NCBI GenBank assembly: GCA_018265615.1
Contig: JABLYX010000038.1
Coordinates: 1-48,874, forward strand
Reading direction: 5' to 3'
DNA length: 48,874 nt
Source of the DNA: Lentisphaeria bacterium
GTDB lineage: Bacteria > Verrucomicrobiota > Lentisphaeria > Victivallales > Victivallaceae
The notes beneath the pieces were generated by a model. It was not told the origin of the DNA. It was given only the letters and a program-made list of their open reading frames with translations, and did not search any database. Position numbers and translations under genes: made by a program. This document shows, one piece after another, positions 17,049-25,184 of the stretch (positions within the stretch are counted from its first letter, which is position 1; each line of letters opens with the position of its first letter).

Positions 17049-17742
17049 CGCCCCGCCCTCCGTAGAGCTTCCGGCACTCGGCGGCGAGCAGGAACTCCGG
17101 TTCCTCATCCTCTTCGAGCGGGTCGAAGCGCGCCGCGCCGTCGGGGAAACAGTTGTCGTTCGCGTCGTCGTTCACCATCGAGACCTCTCCGACCATGACC
17201 GTCCCGCTCCCCGGCTCGCCCCGGAAGGAGTGCGCGTGGATCGGTTCGAGGCAGACGCTTTCGCCCGGGGTCAGCACGAGCCGCTCGCCGCTCTGCATGC
17301 GCCGCCGGATCCCGTTGACCGAGATTTCGAACGGGCCGCCCGCCACGGCCGAGCGTTCCGGATCGGCGCGGAAGAGCTCGATGACGAGGTTCCCGCCGCC
17401 GCGCACGATGATGTCCTCGCGTTTGAACCAGTGGAAATGGCACAGCGTGACCTGGTTCTCGCGGACCATCATGATCTTCTCGGCGTAGGGCTTCGGATAC
17501 TTCACGGAACCGGCTTTCCCGTTCCGCAGGGTGAAGAGCAGCAGCCCGAAGCGGCCGAAATCCTCCCGGCCGAAGCCCGTGATGTCCCAGCCGAGCTCAA
17601 GGTCGAAGATTTCGGAGGCATCCTCCCTGTGCGCCTCCCAGTCCGCGCGGCGGAAGAAGGCGAAGGGCGGCAGACGGAAATTCTGCTCCGCGAAGAACGC
17701 CATCGCCTCGCGGATCGTGCGGTTGACTGTCGAACGCTTCAT
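17041..17742 (-). CDS. D-lyxose ketol-isomerase family protein
   Basis: A 233-residue cupin enzyme of the D-lyxose isomerase family, which interconverts D-lyxose and D-xylulose, and often D-mannose and D-fructose. The metal-binding cupin block is VTLCHFHWFKREDIIVRGGG (99-118), with His102, His104 and Glu109 as likely ligands and His169 or His171 (EPIHAHSF) as the fourth. The length is usual for the family. It is the middle gene of an operon, 4 bases after the aldolase gene and overlapping the kinase start by 8 bases. There is no signal peptide, so it acts in the cytoplasm. Confidence 0.85.
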   Translation of the reverse strand: MKRSTVNRTIREAMAFFAEQNFRLPPFAFFRRADWEAHREDASEIFDLELGWDITGFGREDFGRFGLLLFTLRNGKAGSVKYPKPYAEKIMMVRENQVTLCHFHWFKREDIIVRGGGNLVIELFRADPERSAVAGGPFEISVNGIRRRMQSGERLVLTPGESVCLEPIHAHSFRGEPGSGTVMVGEVSMVNDDANDNCFPDGAARFDPLEEDEEPEFLLAAECRKLYGGRGDA

Positions 17743-17746
17743 CGGT

Positions 17747-18619
17747 TCACCCCCTCCGGCCGCTGCCGAAGAGCCGGATCTTGCGGCGCATGACCTCGCG
17801 CACGGCTTCGTCCGCCGGGCGGCAGACCGCGGAGTTGTGGACCGAGTAGTTCGGCGCCTTCGCCAGCTCCGCCACGACGGTCCGGTGCCATGCGTCCATG
17901 AGCTCCGAGCAGATGTTGATTTTCGCGATGCCGTGCGCGATCGCGGCGCGGATCTGCTCCTCCGGCGTGCCGGAGCCGCCGTGCAGCACGAGCGGGACCG
18001 GGGAGACGCGGTCGATCTCGTCGAGCAGCCCGATCTGCAGCTCCGGCGCGGTCGCGTAGACGCCGTGTGCGGTGCCGATCGAAACGGCGAGCGCGTCGCA
18101 GCCGCTGCGTTCGACGAACTCCGCGACCTTGTCCGGCTCGGTGTAGGCGGTTCCGGCTCCGGCGTTTGCGCCGAGCTCGGCCTCCCCGCCCGCCGAAGCC
18201 GAACCGACGTGGCCGAGTTCGGCTTCGACGCCGACGCCGCGGCGGCGCATCGCGTCGCACACCTGCCGGGTCACGGCGGCGTTCTCCTCGAACGGCAGCG
18301 CCGAGGCGTCGATCATGACCCCCGTGAAGCCCGCGTCCGCGCAGCGCACGCAGAGCTCGAGGTTCGCCCCGTGGTCGAGCATGAGGCAGACCGGGACCTT
18401 CGCGCCGAGCGCCGCGCGGAGCGCCAGCGCCGCCCAGCAGCCGAGCCGGTCGCCTTCGAAATCGAATTCGACCCCGGCGAGGATGACCGGGGAACCCTCT
18501 TCCTCCGCGACCTGCACGGCGGAACGGATCATCGCCATATTCTGGGTGTCGAACAGCGGAACGGCGTACTTGCCGCGGCGGGCGTCTTCGAGCATTTCAC
18601 GCAAAGAGACGATGGACAT
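17747..18619 (-). CDS. fba: Class II ketose-bisphosphate aldolase
   Basis: A 290-residue zinc-dependent aldolase of the fructose/tagatose-bisphosphate type. Visible motifs are LMLDHGAN (Asp82 catalytic, His83 zinc), EAELGHVG (Glu134), SIGTAHGVY (His185 zinc) and LVLHGGSGTPEEQI (His213 zinc, phosphate loop), then INICSEL. It cleaves a ketose phosphate into dihydroxyacetone phosphate and an aldehyde. Start at ATG 18619, with AGGAGGT 9 bases upstream. It heads the aldolase, isomerase and kinase operon, which ends at the terminator at 15995-16021. The AraC gene is divergent. Upstream of the start I see a TATATT -10 but no good -35, which would fit activator-dependent expression. Confidence 0.9.
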   Translation of the reverse strand: MSIVSLREMLEDARRGKYAVPLFDTQNMAMIRSAVQVAEEEGSPVILAGVEFDFEGDRLGCWAALALRAALGAKVPVCLMLDHGANLELCVRCADAGFTGVMIDASALPFEENAAVTRQVCDAMRRRGVGVEAELGHVGSASAGGEAELGANAGAGTAYTEPDKVAEFVERSGCDALAVSIGTAHGVYATAPELQIGLLDEIDRVSPVPLVLHGGSGTPEEQIRAAIAHGIAKINICSELMDAWHRTVVAELAKAPNYSVHNSAVCRPADEAVREVMRRKIRLFGSGRRG

Positions 18620-18678
18620 GGTGACTTTACCTCCTGTTTCGGTGTCTTTCTACAGGAATATATGCCGGAACGCCCCGG

Positions 18679-18708
18679 TTTACTCTTGAAATTTTAACGG
18701 TTTATGAT
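18679..18708 (+). promoter_or_regulatory. Possible promoter for the AraC gene
   Basis: TTTACT (18679-18684), 18 bases, TATGAT (18703-18708). The transcript would start about 5 bases before the ATG at 18720, leaving almost no leader, which agrees with the lack of a ribosome binding site there. The boxes match consensus at 4 and 5 of 6. Confidence 0.35.
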
Positions 18709-18719
18709 ACTATTTTCAT

Positions 18720-19577
18720 ATGAAGTTCCATTATGAAACCGTTCTGCACGCTCCGGGGGAGTCGTTCAGCATCGAGGCGCAGTCCGGCCCGGTGCTCGAC
18801 TGCGTCTACCATGTGCACCCCGAATTCGAGCTGACGCTGGTCGAGTCGGGGTTCGGGACGCGGTTCGTCGGGGATCTCATCGAGCCGTTCCGCGCGTGGG
18901 ACCTGATCCTCGTCGGCGGCATGGTCCCGCATCACTACCTGACCCGCCGCGAGGACAGCACGGGGCCGGAGTGGTCGAGGACCCGCGTCGTGAAGTTCGA
19001 CGCCGGGTTCCGCGGCGGCGCGTTCTCCGCGCTGCCGGAGTTCGAGCCGCTCGGCAGGATGCTCGAGGAAGCCGCCTCCGCCGGGCTGCATTTCCCGGAG
19101 GAGTCCGCGCGCCGCATCGCGCCGGAGCTGCGGAGCCTCCCCGGGCTCGCCGGGTGGAAGCGGTTCCTCGCGCTTGCGGCGCTGCTCTGCCGGCTCGCGG
19201 AGGAGCCGCGCCGCAAGCTCACGCAGTCGCTCTCCCCCGCCGCCGCGTCGCCCGACGAACGGCTGAACAGGGTGCTGCGGTTCATCCACCGCAGGCTCGA
19301 ACAGAAGCGGTCCGTCACGCTCGAAGAGGCCGCCGCGCAGGCGTGCCTCACGCCGCCCGCGTTCAGCCACTACTTCCGCACCGCCACGCGCAAGCGCTTC
19401 GTCGAATACGTGACGCAGCTCAAGCTGAGCCGCGCCGCCCAGCTGCTCGCGAACACCGACCGGCCGGTCATGGAGATCGCGCTCGACTCGGGGTTTTCGA
19501 ACCTCTCGAACTTCAACCGCCATTTCCTGCGCTACCGCAATTCCACGCCGCGCGACTACCGCCGCCTCTTCCGCTGA
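18720..19577 (+). CDS. AraC-family transcriptional regulator
   Basis: A 285-residue regulator. The N-terminal cupin-type sensor (HVHPEFELTLVESGFGTRFVG, ILVGGMVPHH) covers about 1-100. The AraC DNA-binding domain with two helix-turn-helix units covers about 185-285 (SVTLEEAAAQACLTPPAFSHYFRTATRKRF, then a FSNLSNFNRHFLRY-type second unit). It is divergent from the aldolase, isomerase and kinase operon across a 100-base gap and probably activates it. No ribosome binding site is visible before ATG 18720; a leaderless transcript is plausible. The next ATG would cut the cupin domain, so I keep this start. Confidence 0.92.
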   Translation: MKFHYETVLHAPGESFSIEAQSGPVLDCVYHVHPEFELTLVESGFGTRFVGDLIEPFRAWDLILVGGMVPHHYLTRREDSTGPEWSRTRVVKFDAGFRGGAFSALPEFEPLGRMLEEAASAGLHFPEESARRIAPELRSLPGLAGWKRFLALAALLCRLAEEPRRKLTQSLSPAAASPDERLNRVLRFIHRRLEQKRSVTLEEAAAQACLTPPAFSHYFRTATRKRFVEYVTQLKLSRAAQLLANTDRPVMEIALDSGFSNLSNFNRHFLRYRNSTPRDYRRLFR

Positions 19578-19590
19578 CCGGCGGCGCGGG

Positions 19591-20184
19591 TCAGCTCCGC
19601 CATCCGGTCCGGACGAGCCATTCGTGAAAGGCCCGGCGGCGGCGTTCCAGGAACGCGCGGTCCGGCGTGAACTCCTGTTGGCGGCGGAACTGTTCGGTCG
19701 TCTCCGCGAGCGGAGGCAACCCGAGCTCGCGGCGGCGGCGGTCGACGGTCTCCGCCGGCTCGTGGAGCACCGGGGACATGCGCCCCTCGTCGTCCCAGTC
19801 GAACTGGGTCCCGAACCGCTGCGGAGTACCCTCGTACATGTGGATGCGGTCCTCGAGGTACGCGAGGTGCTTCGGGTCGGCTTCGCCGGCGGGGAGGCCG
19901 CGCAGGAGCGCGAGCATCCGGCGCATGAACTCCGGGCGGCTGATCGCGTGCTGGATGATGAGCCACGCCGCTTCCGCCGCCTCTTCCCCGGCCCGGGCGG
20001 CGGTCGGGTAGCCGGACTCGGCGATCAGGGCTTCGAGCTCCGCCGCGTTTTCGAGGTGGACCTTCTCCATTTCAGGACAATAGCCGTCGAGGAGTCGTCC
20101 CTCCTCAAGCAGCCTCCGGCGGACCTCGCAGTCGCGTTTGCGGAGCGCGGCGAGGCGGGCCGCGACGGCGCCGGGCCCCGTCAC
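19591..20184 (-). CDS. DUF6624-like protein
   Basis: A 197-residue protein of unknown function. I start it at GTG 20184, which overlaps the flavodoxin stop as GTGA. Longer frames upstream run antisense-like through the flavodoxin gene with Arg-rich sequence. The region AALIAESGYPTAARAGEEAAEAAWLIIQHA-like (paraphrased in part), followed by LAYLEDRIHMYEGTPQRFGTQ, matches the DUF6624 pattern as I remember it: a Gly-Pro turn, an IIQHA helix, a YLEDR helix and a terminal YGTQ-type motif. There is no signal peptide. Translational coupling to the flavodoxin is the only context clue. The family assignment is from memory of the motif and needs a profile search. Confidence 0.7.
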   Translation of the reverse strand: MTGPGAVAARLAALRKRDCEVRRRLLEEGRLLDGYCPEMEKVHLENAAELEALIAESGYPTAARAGEEAAEAAWLIIQHAISRPEFMRRMLALLRGLPAGEADPKHLAYLEDRIHMYEGTPQRFGTQFDWDDEGRMSPVLHEPAETVDRRRRELGLPPLAETTEQFRRQQEFTPDRAFLERRRRAFHEWLVRTGWRS

Positions 20185-20675
20185 TCCGCCGCGGGGAACA
20201 GCTCCAGCGCCTTGCGCGCGACGCGCTCCCCGAAGATGCGGAACATCGGCTTGCTCGACTCGAAATTCTCCCTGAGGGCGACCGCGCCGAGGTGGATGTA
20301 GGGGGCGCCGCAGGCGCCGCCGCCGGAGTAGACCAGCATCCCCTTGACCATCATATGCCCGAGCAGCGTCTGGATCGCGATGTCGGCTCCGCCCTGCGCG
20401 AAGTCGGCGGTCGCGAAGACCGCGCCGAGCTTGCCGCCGAGCGGGCACGGCGCGGGTTCGTCGAACCACTTCTTCCACTGCCAGCAGGTGCCGGCCAGAT
20501 AGGTCGGGGTCCCGAAGAGGACCGCTTTGCTCGCGGCGAGGAACTCCGTGTCGATCGCGTCGAGCGGGAAGAGGCGGACCTCGGCTCCGGGGACGGCGCG
20601 CGCCCCCTCCGCGACGGTCTCCGCCATTTCGCGGGTCCGGCCGGTCTTGCTGTAGTACAGGATGGAAATTTTCAT
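20181..20675 (-). CDS. Flavodoxin-like protein
   Basis: A 164-residue FMN-binding protein. The phosphate-binding loop is YYSKTGRTREMAE (7-19). The GTPTYLAGTCWQWKKWFD block and the FATADFAQGG block form the rest of the flavin site, as in flavodoxin/WrbA-type proteins. Start at ATG 20675, with AAGGAG 8 bases upstream. Longer in-frame starts lack this site. It probably acts as an electron carrier or NAD(P)H-linked quinone reductase in the cytoplasm. A DUF6624-like gene overlaps its end. Confidence 0.88.
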   Translation of the reverse strand: MKISILYYSKTGRTREMAETVAEGARAVPGAEVRLFPLDAIDTEFLAASKAVLFGTPTYLAGTCWQWKKWFDEPAPCPLGGKLGAVFATADFAQGGADIAIQTLLGHMMVKGMLVYSGGGACGAPYIHLGAVALRENFESSKPMFRIFGERVARKALELFPAAE

Positions 20676-20701
20676 GATGTTTCTCCTTGTGTGTTCCACA
20701 T

Positions 20702-20729
20702 AGTGTATCACATTTTTGCGAAAAAGCAA
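20702..20729 (-). promoter_or_regulatory. Possible promoter for the flavodoxin gene
   Basis: On the minus strand TTGCTT (20729-20724), 16 bases, TACACT (20707-20702). It would start transcription about 20 bases before the start codon at 20675. The boxes are partial matches. Confidence 0.4.
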
Positions 20730-20738
20730 AGGAGAATG

Positions 20739-20767
20739 TTGCATCCGGCTGTTTCGGCAGTTACATT
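20739..20767 (+). promoter_or_regulatory. Possible promoter for the GyrI-like gene
   Basis: TTGCAT (20739-20744), 17 bases, TACATT (20762-20767). The -35 is poor (3 of 6) and the -10 matches at 4 of 6. The spacing and the position 33 bases before the ATG at 20801 are right. Confidence 0.35.
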
Positions 20768-20800
20768 AGGGAAGAAGCTGAACGAGAGGAGGATACCGTT

Positions 20801-21334
20801 ATGGCTGCGGAAATCGTCAGGGTTTACAGAGAGAAGCTGCCCGCACTCCGTTTCATCGGCAGGCGCTACACAGACGGCGACCGTGTCGGCGGGACTTTCG
20901 CGTCCTGCTGGAGGGAGTGGTTCGAACGGCGGTGGTTCGCGCCGCTCGAAGCATTGGGGACGCTGCCGGAAAACGGCGACGCATACCTCGGTTTCATGCA
21001 TTGCTCCAAGGCGGAGGGCGGCGGATTCGAGTACTGGATCGGCATGTTCTTTCCGGCCGGGACGGAGGTCCCGAAGGGATACGGCTGCGTCGACCGCCCC
21101 GCCGGGGAGATCGCTGTCTGCTGGATCCGCGGCGACGAGGCGGGTGGCGGGCTCTACGGGGAGAAAGCCGCCGCGATGTGCCTGGAGCGCATCCGGGAAG
21201 CGGGGTGGGAGGCCGCCCGCTCCCCGTGGATCTTCGAGCGCTACTGCTGCCCGCGCTTCACGATGCCGGACGGGGAGGGCAAAGTGATCCTCGACTTCTG
21301 CGTCTATCTGGAGGAGTGCCGTCCCGCCCACTGA
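20801..21334 (+). CDS. GyrI-like / effector-binding domain protein
   Basis: A 177-residue protein with the start pattern of stand-alone effector-binding (AraC_E_bind/GyrI-like) domains: VRVYREKLPALRFIGRRY, then a helix with WREWFERRWF, GFMHCSKAEGGGFEYWIGMFF in the middle, and a final strand VILDFCVYLEEC. These proteins bind small molecules and sometimes act as drug sequesters. Start at ATG 20801, with GAGGAGGAT just upstream. No DNA-binding domain is attached. It is divergent from the flavodoxin gene, which may share its control region. Confidence 0.75.
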   Translation: MAAEIVRVYREKLPALRFIGRRYTDGDRVGGTFASCWREWFERRWFAPLEALGTLPENGDAYLGFMHCSKAEGGGFEYWIGMFFPAGTEVPKGYGCVDRPAGEIAVCWIRGDEAGGGLYGEKAAAMCLERIREAGWEAARSPWIFERYCCPRFTMPDGEGKVILDFCVYLEECRPAH

Positions 21335-21343
21335 CGGCGGGAC
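21321..21343. terminator. Hairpin spanning a stop codon
   Basis: GTCCCGCC (21321-21328) pairs with GGCGGGAC (21336-21343) around a 7-base loop that contains the TGA of the GyrI-like gene. It lies between convergent genes. No T-run follows, so it may only stabilise transcript ends. Confidence 0.4.
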
Positions 21344-21354
21344 GGCGGGAAAGC

Positions 21355-24300
21355 TTATTTCAGGCCGACCGTCCGCCAGCGGGAGGTATCGTCCTGCTGG
21401 TATCCGAGGCCGGGCGCAACGTGCAGGAACCCCTTGCGCATATCGCCGTCGTTGTCGTTGACGATCAGGTTGAAGAGGAATCCGCGGCCCGCCGTTCCGG
21501 GGGTCATGCCGATGGCGCTGAACGGGATATCCGCTTCGTAGCTTGTCAGCTTCCGCTTTTCGTCGCGCCGGGCCGACAGGCGTATCTTCGCGGGATCGGC
21601 GCGGAATCCGGACGGGCAGTTCCAGACGAACACCTCCGGTTTGCCGTCCGCGAGGCAGGTCAGTCCGATCTTCCACGGCCGGTCCTGTCCGGGCAGCAGG
21701 AATCCGAGCTGGATATTGTCCCCCTGCCACACCTCTCTGCCCCTGTGGGGCTGCACGTGCCGGTCGTCCGTGACTTCCGCCCTGAGCTTCAGCGCGTTGC
21801 CGCGGCGGGCGAGGGTGATTGTCGCACTGAGATCCTCCGGCCCCTGCCGGTAGAGGTGTTCGTTGCCCGGCACGCTCGGGACAAGTGTGAAGTAGTGCTC
21901 ATCCCGGTCGAGCCGGAATGTGACCTCCCTCTCGGCGGGCTGCCGGCAGATCTCCACGGGGAGGCTCTCCGTTCCGGAGCCGGACAGGGTGACGTTGAGC
22001 TGAAGCTTCGCCGGTTTTTCAACCGTTGCCCGGAAATCGGATGCGGCGCTCAGTCTGAACGGCAGCCGGATCTGCTCTCCGGGCCGGAGGGAGAAGCTGC
22101 GGGCCGGCTGTGCGGCGGAGATGGAGCCGGGAGTTTCGATGGCGACCGTTCCCGCCATCGGCACCCCGGTCGTATTGTGGAGCGGGAACTCGAGCATCGC
22201 TTCGTTGCCCGGCCCGACCAGCAGCAGTTCTGGCAGGGCGCGGGAGGGGATCTCCGTGTTCAGCAGGGGAGCTTCCTTCCGGGCAGAGCCCGGCAGCTTC
22301 AGCGTGAACGGTGTGCCTGTGAGCTTCAGCAGCGTGAGGCCGTCCCCGGCTGTGAGCGGTGCTTCATTGCCGTACAGGTCGATGCGCGTCGTGCCGGCCG
22401 GCAGGCCGGGAACCGCGATGAGCCGTTCGCGTGTTTCGCTCCACAGGGCCAGCAGCCCGTCTCCGGAGGGGCTTTCGAAGAGCAGGGCGTAGACGCCGTC
22501 GCCGGCGGGGAGCCGTTTCAGGAATTTGCCTCCTCTGAAGTTTGCGGCGAGCATGTTGTAGGTGAGGTATGCCGGCTTCGGCTCGAATTCCACCGTGACG
22601 AGGCCGAAGTGGCGTTCGTGGCTCCCGGGCGGATAGTAGCTTTTTTCCCGCAGGAGATACCAGTTGAAGCCGACGGCGCCGTTCGCCCAGGCGTACAGCA
22701 GTTTCTTGCAGAGGACCTCCGCCTGCTTTTTTTCTCCCGCATGGGCCGAGGAGATGGCGGTTTCGTTGGAGTACCATCCCCACGGTTTGCCCGGGGCGGT
22801 CAGTTTGTATTTTTCCGCCAGTTCCCCGAGCTCCCGGACGTAGAACGGGAACTCCCCGTGGCCGTGGAACGCAAAGAGGTCGAAATGTTTCCCGCCGTCG
22901 GCGAGAAGCTGCTCAAAGAGTCCGTTGTTGTGCGTGGGGTTTCCCGAGGCGTTCGATCCGGTGAACGCGATTCCACCGTTCATGACCTTTGCGGCGGGAT
23001 TCGCTTTTTTCACCGCGTCGTAACCGGTCCGCAGCAGCTTCATATACTGTTCCGCCGGATAATTCGCAAATGAGACGAGATCCGGCTCGTTCCATATTTC
23101 AAAGTAGCGGGCGTGTTTCCGGTAGCGGTCGGCGGCCCTGGTGACGAACTCGGAGAAGGCGGGGAGCTGCGGCATCCAGTTGCCGCCCACGCGGCGCGCG
23201 CCCGGCAGCTTCGGGCGGTATTCCGGATCGACGGCCCACGGAGCGTCGACGCTGAAAAGGAACTGCATCTCGACGCCGTTCCCTGCGAAGTGATCGACCA
23301 GGTAGTCGTACAATTCGAAATCCCAGACGCCCGGCTTCGGCTGAACCATCCGCCAGGAGAGCTCCATGCGCAGGATCTTTGCGCCGCAGAGCCCCGCCGC
23401 GACCGCTTCCATGGCCGCTTCCTGCCGGGTGAAGCGTTCCGGGTGGCCGCAGAGCCCGAAGAGGAACTCCTCCGCGCCTCCGGGCGTCGGCCCGGCGGGA
23501 TTCATGCTGGCAAAACGGTGCGTCCCGGTGAATTCCGCGCCGGAAGCGCCTTTCAGGCGGCACTGCACCAGCCGGAACTCCTGCCGGGAGAACTCTCCCG
23601 GAACTGTGAACGACACATCCTGCCCCGGTTCGATCCGGCAGGAAAGCTCCGTCGTCTCGGCGTTGCCGTCCGCATCGGAGACGGTCATGACTCCGGTAAA
23701 CTCCGCGATTTTGTTTCCCGCATTCCCGATCACCAGCTTCGGATTGTTCCGATTGCCGGGCAGCAGCAGGTTCATCGGGTGCCCGGTGTCGAGGCGGAAA
23801 GTCGGGCGTTCGATCTCATCCGGGAACTCCAGCGAGTCGAACAGGATTTCTCCCGCCGCCGGGCTGTTTCCGGACACGTGGAACTCCACGCCGTCGAAAC
23901 GCAGCGGCCAGTAGATGACCGGGTTGCCGTCCGGTCCGGCCGCTCCGGGAGTGTCGGAGACGGTGAAACTGATTGCGTTTCCGCCTTGCCGGGAATCCGC
24001 CGGCGCCTCGTTGCCGGGATACCGGAAGAGCCGTCCGGTCCGGTCCGTCATCCGCAGGACGACCCGGTCCGGCGGCAGGGGCGCCGGCAAACGGAGGTTC
24101 AACGTGAGCGGAACCCGGGCGAGCTGCCTGAAGTGCGGAACCGCCGTGGAGAAACGCACTCCGGCAGTTCCGGACCAGGGCTCCTTCCAGCGCAGCGCCG
24201 GAACTTTGCGGCCGGTTTCCGGCAGCGCGGCCTCTTCCAGGCGGATGGCGGATTTTTCGGAGGAAACGGGCAGCAGATCCGCCTCCAGGCCGTCGAATTG

Positions 24301-24372
24301 TATGCTGCCGGCATATGCCGGCACGCCTGCCAGCAGGCATACGCCCGCCTGAATCAATTTCCATGCTTTCAT
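21355..24372 (-). CDS. Large secreted clan GH-A glycoside hydrolase with C-terminal CBM9-like domain
   Basis: A 1005-residue exported enzyme. The signal peptide is residues 1 to about 21 (LIQAGVCLLAGVPAYA). Residues 22-300 are beta-rich modules that probably bind carbohydrate. A TIM barrel of GH39/GH5-like type spans about 300-600. The acid/base is likely Glu429 in YFEIWNEPDL and the nucleophile Glu537 in WYSNETAIS. Beta-sandwich modules follow. The last 180 residues (from VTFRLDRDEHYFTL, with EVWQGDNIQLGF and YEADIPFSAIG) look like a CBM9/DOMON-type module. Start at ATG 24372, with GGAG 8 bases upstream. It is the third gene of cassette 2. The substrate is unknown. Confidence 0.85.
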   Translation of the reverse strand: MKAWKLIQAGVCLLAGVPAYAGSIQFDGLEADLLPVSSEKSAIRLEEAALPETGRKVPALRWKEPWSGTAGVRFSTAVPHFRQLARVPLTLNLRLPAPLPPDRVVLRMTDRTGRLFRYPGNEAPADSRQGGNAISFTVSDTPGAAGPDGNPVIYWPLRFDGVEFHVSGNSPAAGEILFDSLEFPDEIERPTFRLDTGHPMNLLLPGNRNNPKLVIGNAGNKIAEFTGVMTVSDADGNAETTELSCRIEPGQDVSFTVPGEFSRQEFRLVQCRLKGASGAEFTGTHRFASMNPAGPTPGGAEEFLFGLCGHPERFTRQEAAMEAVAAGLCGAKILRMELSWRMVQPKPGVWDFELYDYLVDHFAGNGVEMQFLFSVDAPWAVDPEYRPKLPGARRVGGNWMPQLPAFSEFVTRAADRYRKHARYFEIWNEPDLVSFANYPAEQYMKLLRTGYDAVKKANPAAKVMNGGIAFTGSNASGNPTHNNGLFEQLLADGGKHFDLFAFHGHGEFPFYVRELGELAEKYKLTAPGKPWGWYSNETAISSAHAGEKKQAEVLCKKLLYAWANGAVGFNWYLLREKSYYPPGSHERHFGLVTVEFEPKPAYLTYNMLAANFRGGKFLKRLPAGDGVYALLFESPSGDGLLALWSETRERLIAVPGLPAGTTRIDLYGNEAPLTAGDGLTLLKLTGTPFTLKLPGSARKEAPLLNTEIPSRALPELLLVGPGNEAMLEFPLHNTTGVPMAGTVAIETPGSISAAQPARSFSLRPGEQIRLPFRLSAASDFRATVEKPAKLQLNVTLSGSGTESLPVEICRQPAEREVTFRLDRDEHYFTLVPSVPGNEHLYRQGPEDLSATITLARRGNALKLRAEVTDDRHVQPHRGREVWQGDNIQLGFLLPGQDRPWKIGLTCLADGKPEVFVWNCPSGFRADPAKIRLSARRDEKRKLTSYEADIPFSAIGMTPGTAGRGFLFNLIVNDNDGDMRKGFLHVAPGLGYQQDDTSRWRTVGLK

Positions 24373-24399
24373 GATATCGTTCTCCGGTTTGATCGGTGG

Positions 24400-25134
24400 T
24401 TATTCCAGGTTCCTGACGGTCAGGCCGTCTGCTTCGATGCAGACTTTCGGCCGGTTGACGGTTCCGGCCAGCTCTTCCGCGCGGTATGCCGCGGCGCGTC
24501 CGTCCGGAAAGCCGAGCGTCGTCCGGCCCCCGTGTGCGAGATGGACCGCCTTCGGGGGATTCTTCACGGCGCAGTAGATCCCGAAGCTGCCGCCCATTCC
24601 CGGAACCTTGTTGGAACGGTCCGCGAAGGTGGCGTCCGCGACGATGAACAATGCGGAAGGGGTTTTGCACTTTTCCGGGAAGAACACCCCCACGGGCTGC
24701 TCCTCCGCGCTGATGAAGCAATCCCCCGCGCCATTTGCGATGAATTGCTTCACCTCCGTCTTCGCCTTGCTGAAATGGGGCATGCCGACAGGAGCGTCGT
24801 AGGCGTTTGCGAGGTTGTCGCTGTGTGGATTGGCCGTACAGAGAAGCTGCTGCGGCGCGAGATACCCGAGATTGTAGTTCCGGGGGCCGGAAACCAGAAG
24901 CTGGGAGAAGGTCAGGAAATGGCCCTTTCCGATGGGAACCATGTTCACCATGCAGCCGTAATCGTTGCGGTACAGCGTTTGCGCGGACAGAAACTGCTTC
25001 TTGCGGGCAAGGCATCTGGTTTCGAGGGATCCGGCCCGGATCCGCCGGAGTGCGGGCAGCAGCATTGACGCCAGGACGGCGATAACTGTGATTACGATGA
25101 CCAGTTCAATTACAGTGAAATGACGGTTTTTCAT
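24400..25134 (-). CDS. Pseudopilin-like protein (type II secretion G family)
   Basis: A 244-residue protein. It starts at ATG 25134 with GAGGA 7-8 bases upstream, and opens MKNRHFTVIELVIVITVIAV followed by LASMLLPALRRIR. The conserved Glu is present, but the residue before the expected cut is His. Near the end HGGRTTLGFPDG fits the H-X9-DG motif that marks the large pseudopilin family of Planctomycetota and Lentisphaerota. It lies 50 bases after the regulator gene and 27 bases before the hydrolase gene, nearly the same spacing as in cassette 1. Its transmembrane segment (VIVITVIAVLAS) diverges from the standard VVIAIIAILAS form. Confidence 0.87.
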   Translation of the reverse strand: MKNRHFTVIELVIVITVIAVLASMLLPALRRIRAGSLETRCLARKKQFLSAQTLYRNDYGCMVNMVPIGKGHFLTFSQLLVSGPRNYNLGYLAPQQLLCTANPHSDNLANAYDAPVGMPHFSKAKTEVKQFIANGAGDCFISAEEQPVGVFFPEKCKTPSALFIVADATFADRSNKVPGMGGSFGIYCAVKNPPKAVHLAHGGRTTLGFPDGRAAAYRAEELAGTVNRPKVCIEADGLTVRNLE

Positions 25135-25184
25135 GATTTTCCTCTGTTTTTCTGAAATGCGGACATGGTTGTTTTCCGCGGGAT

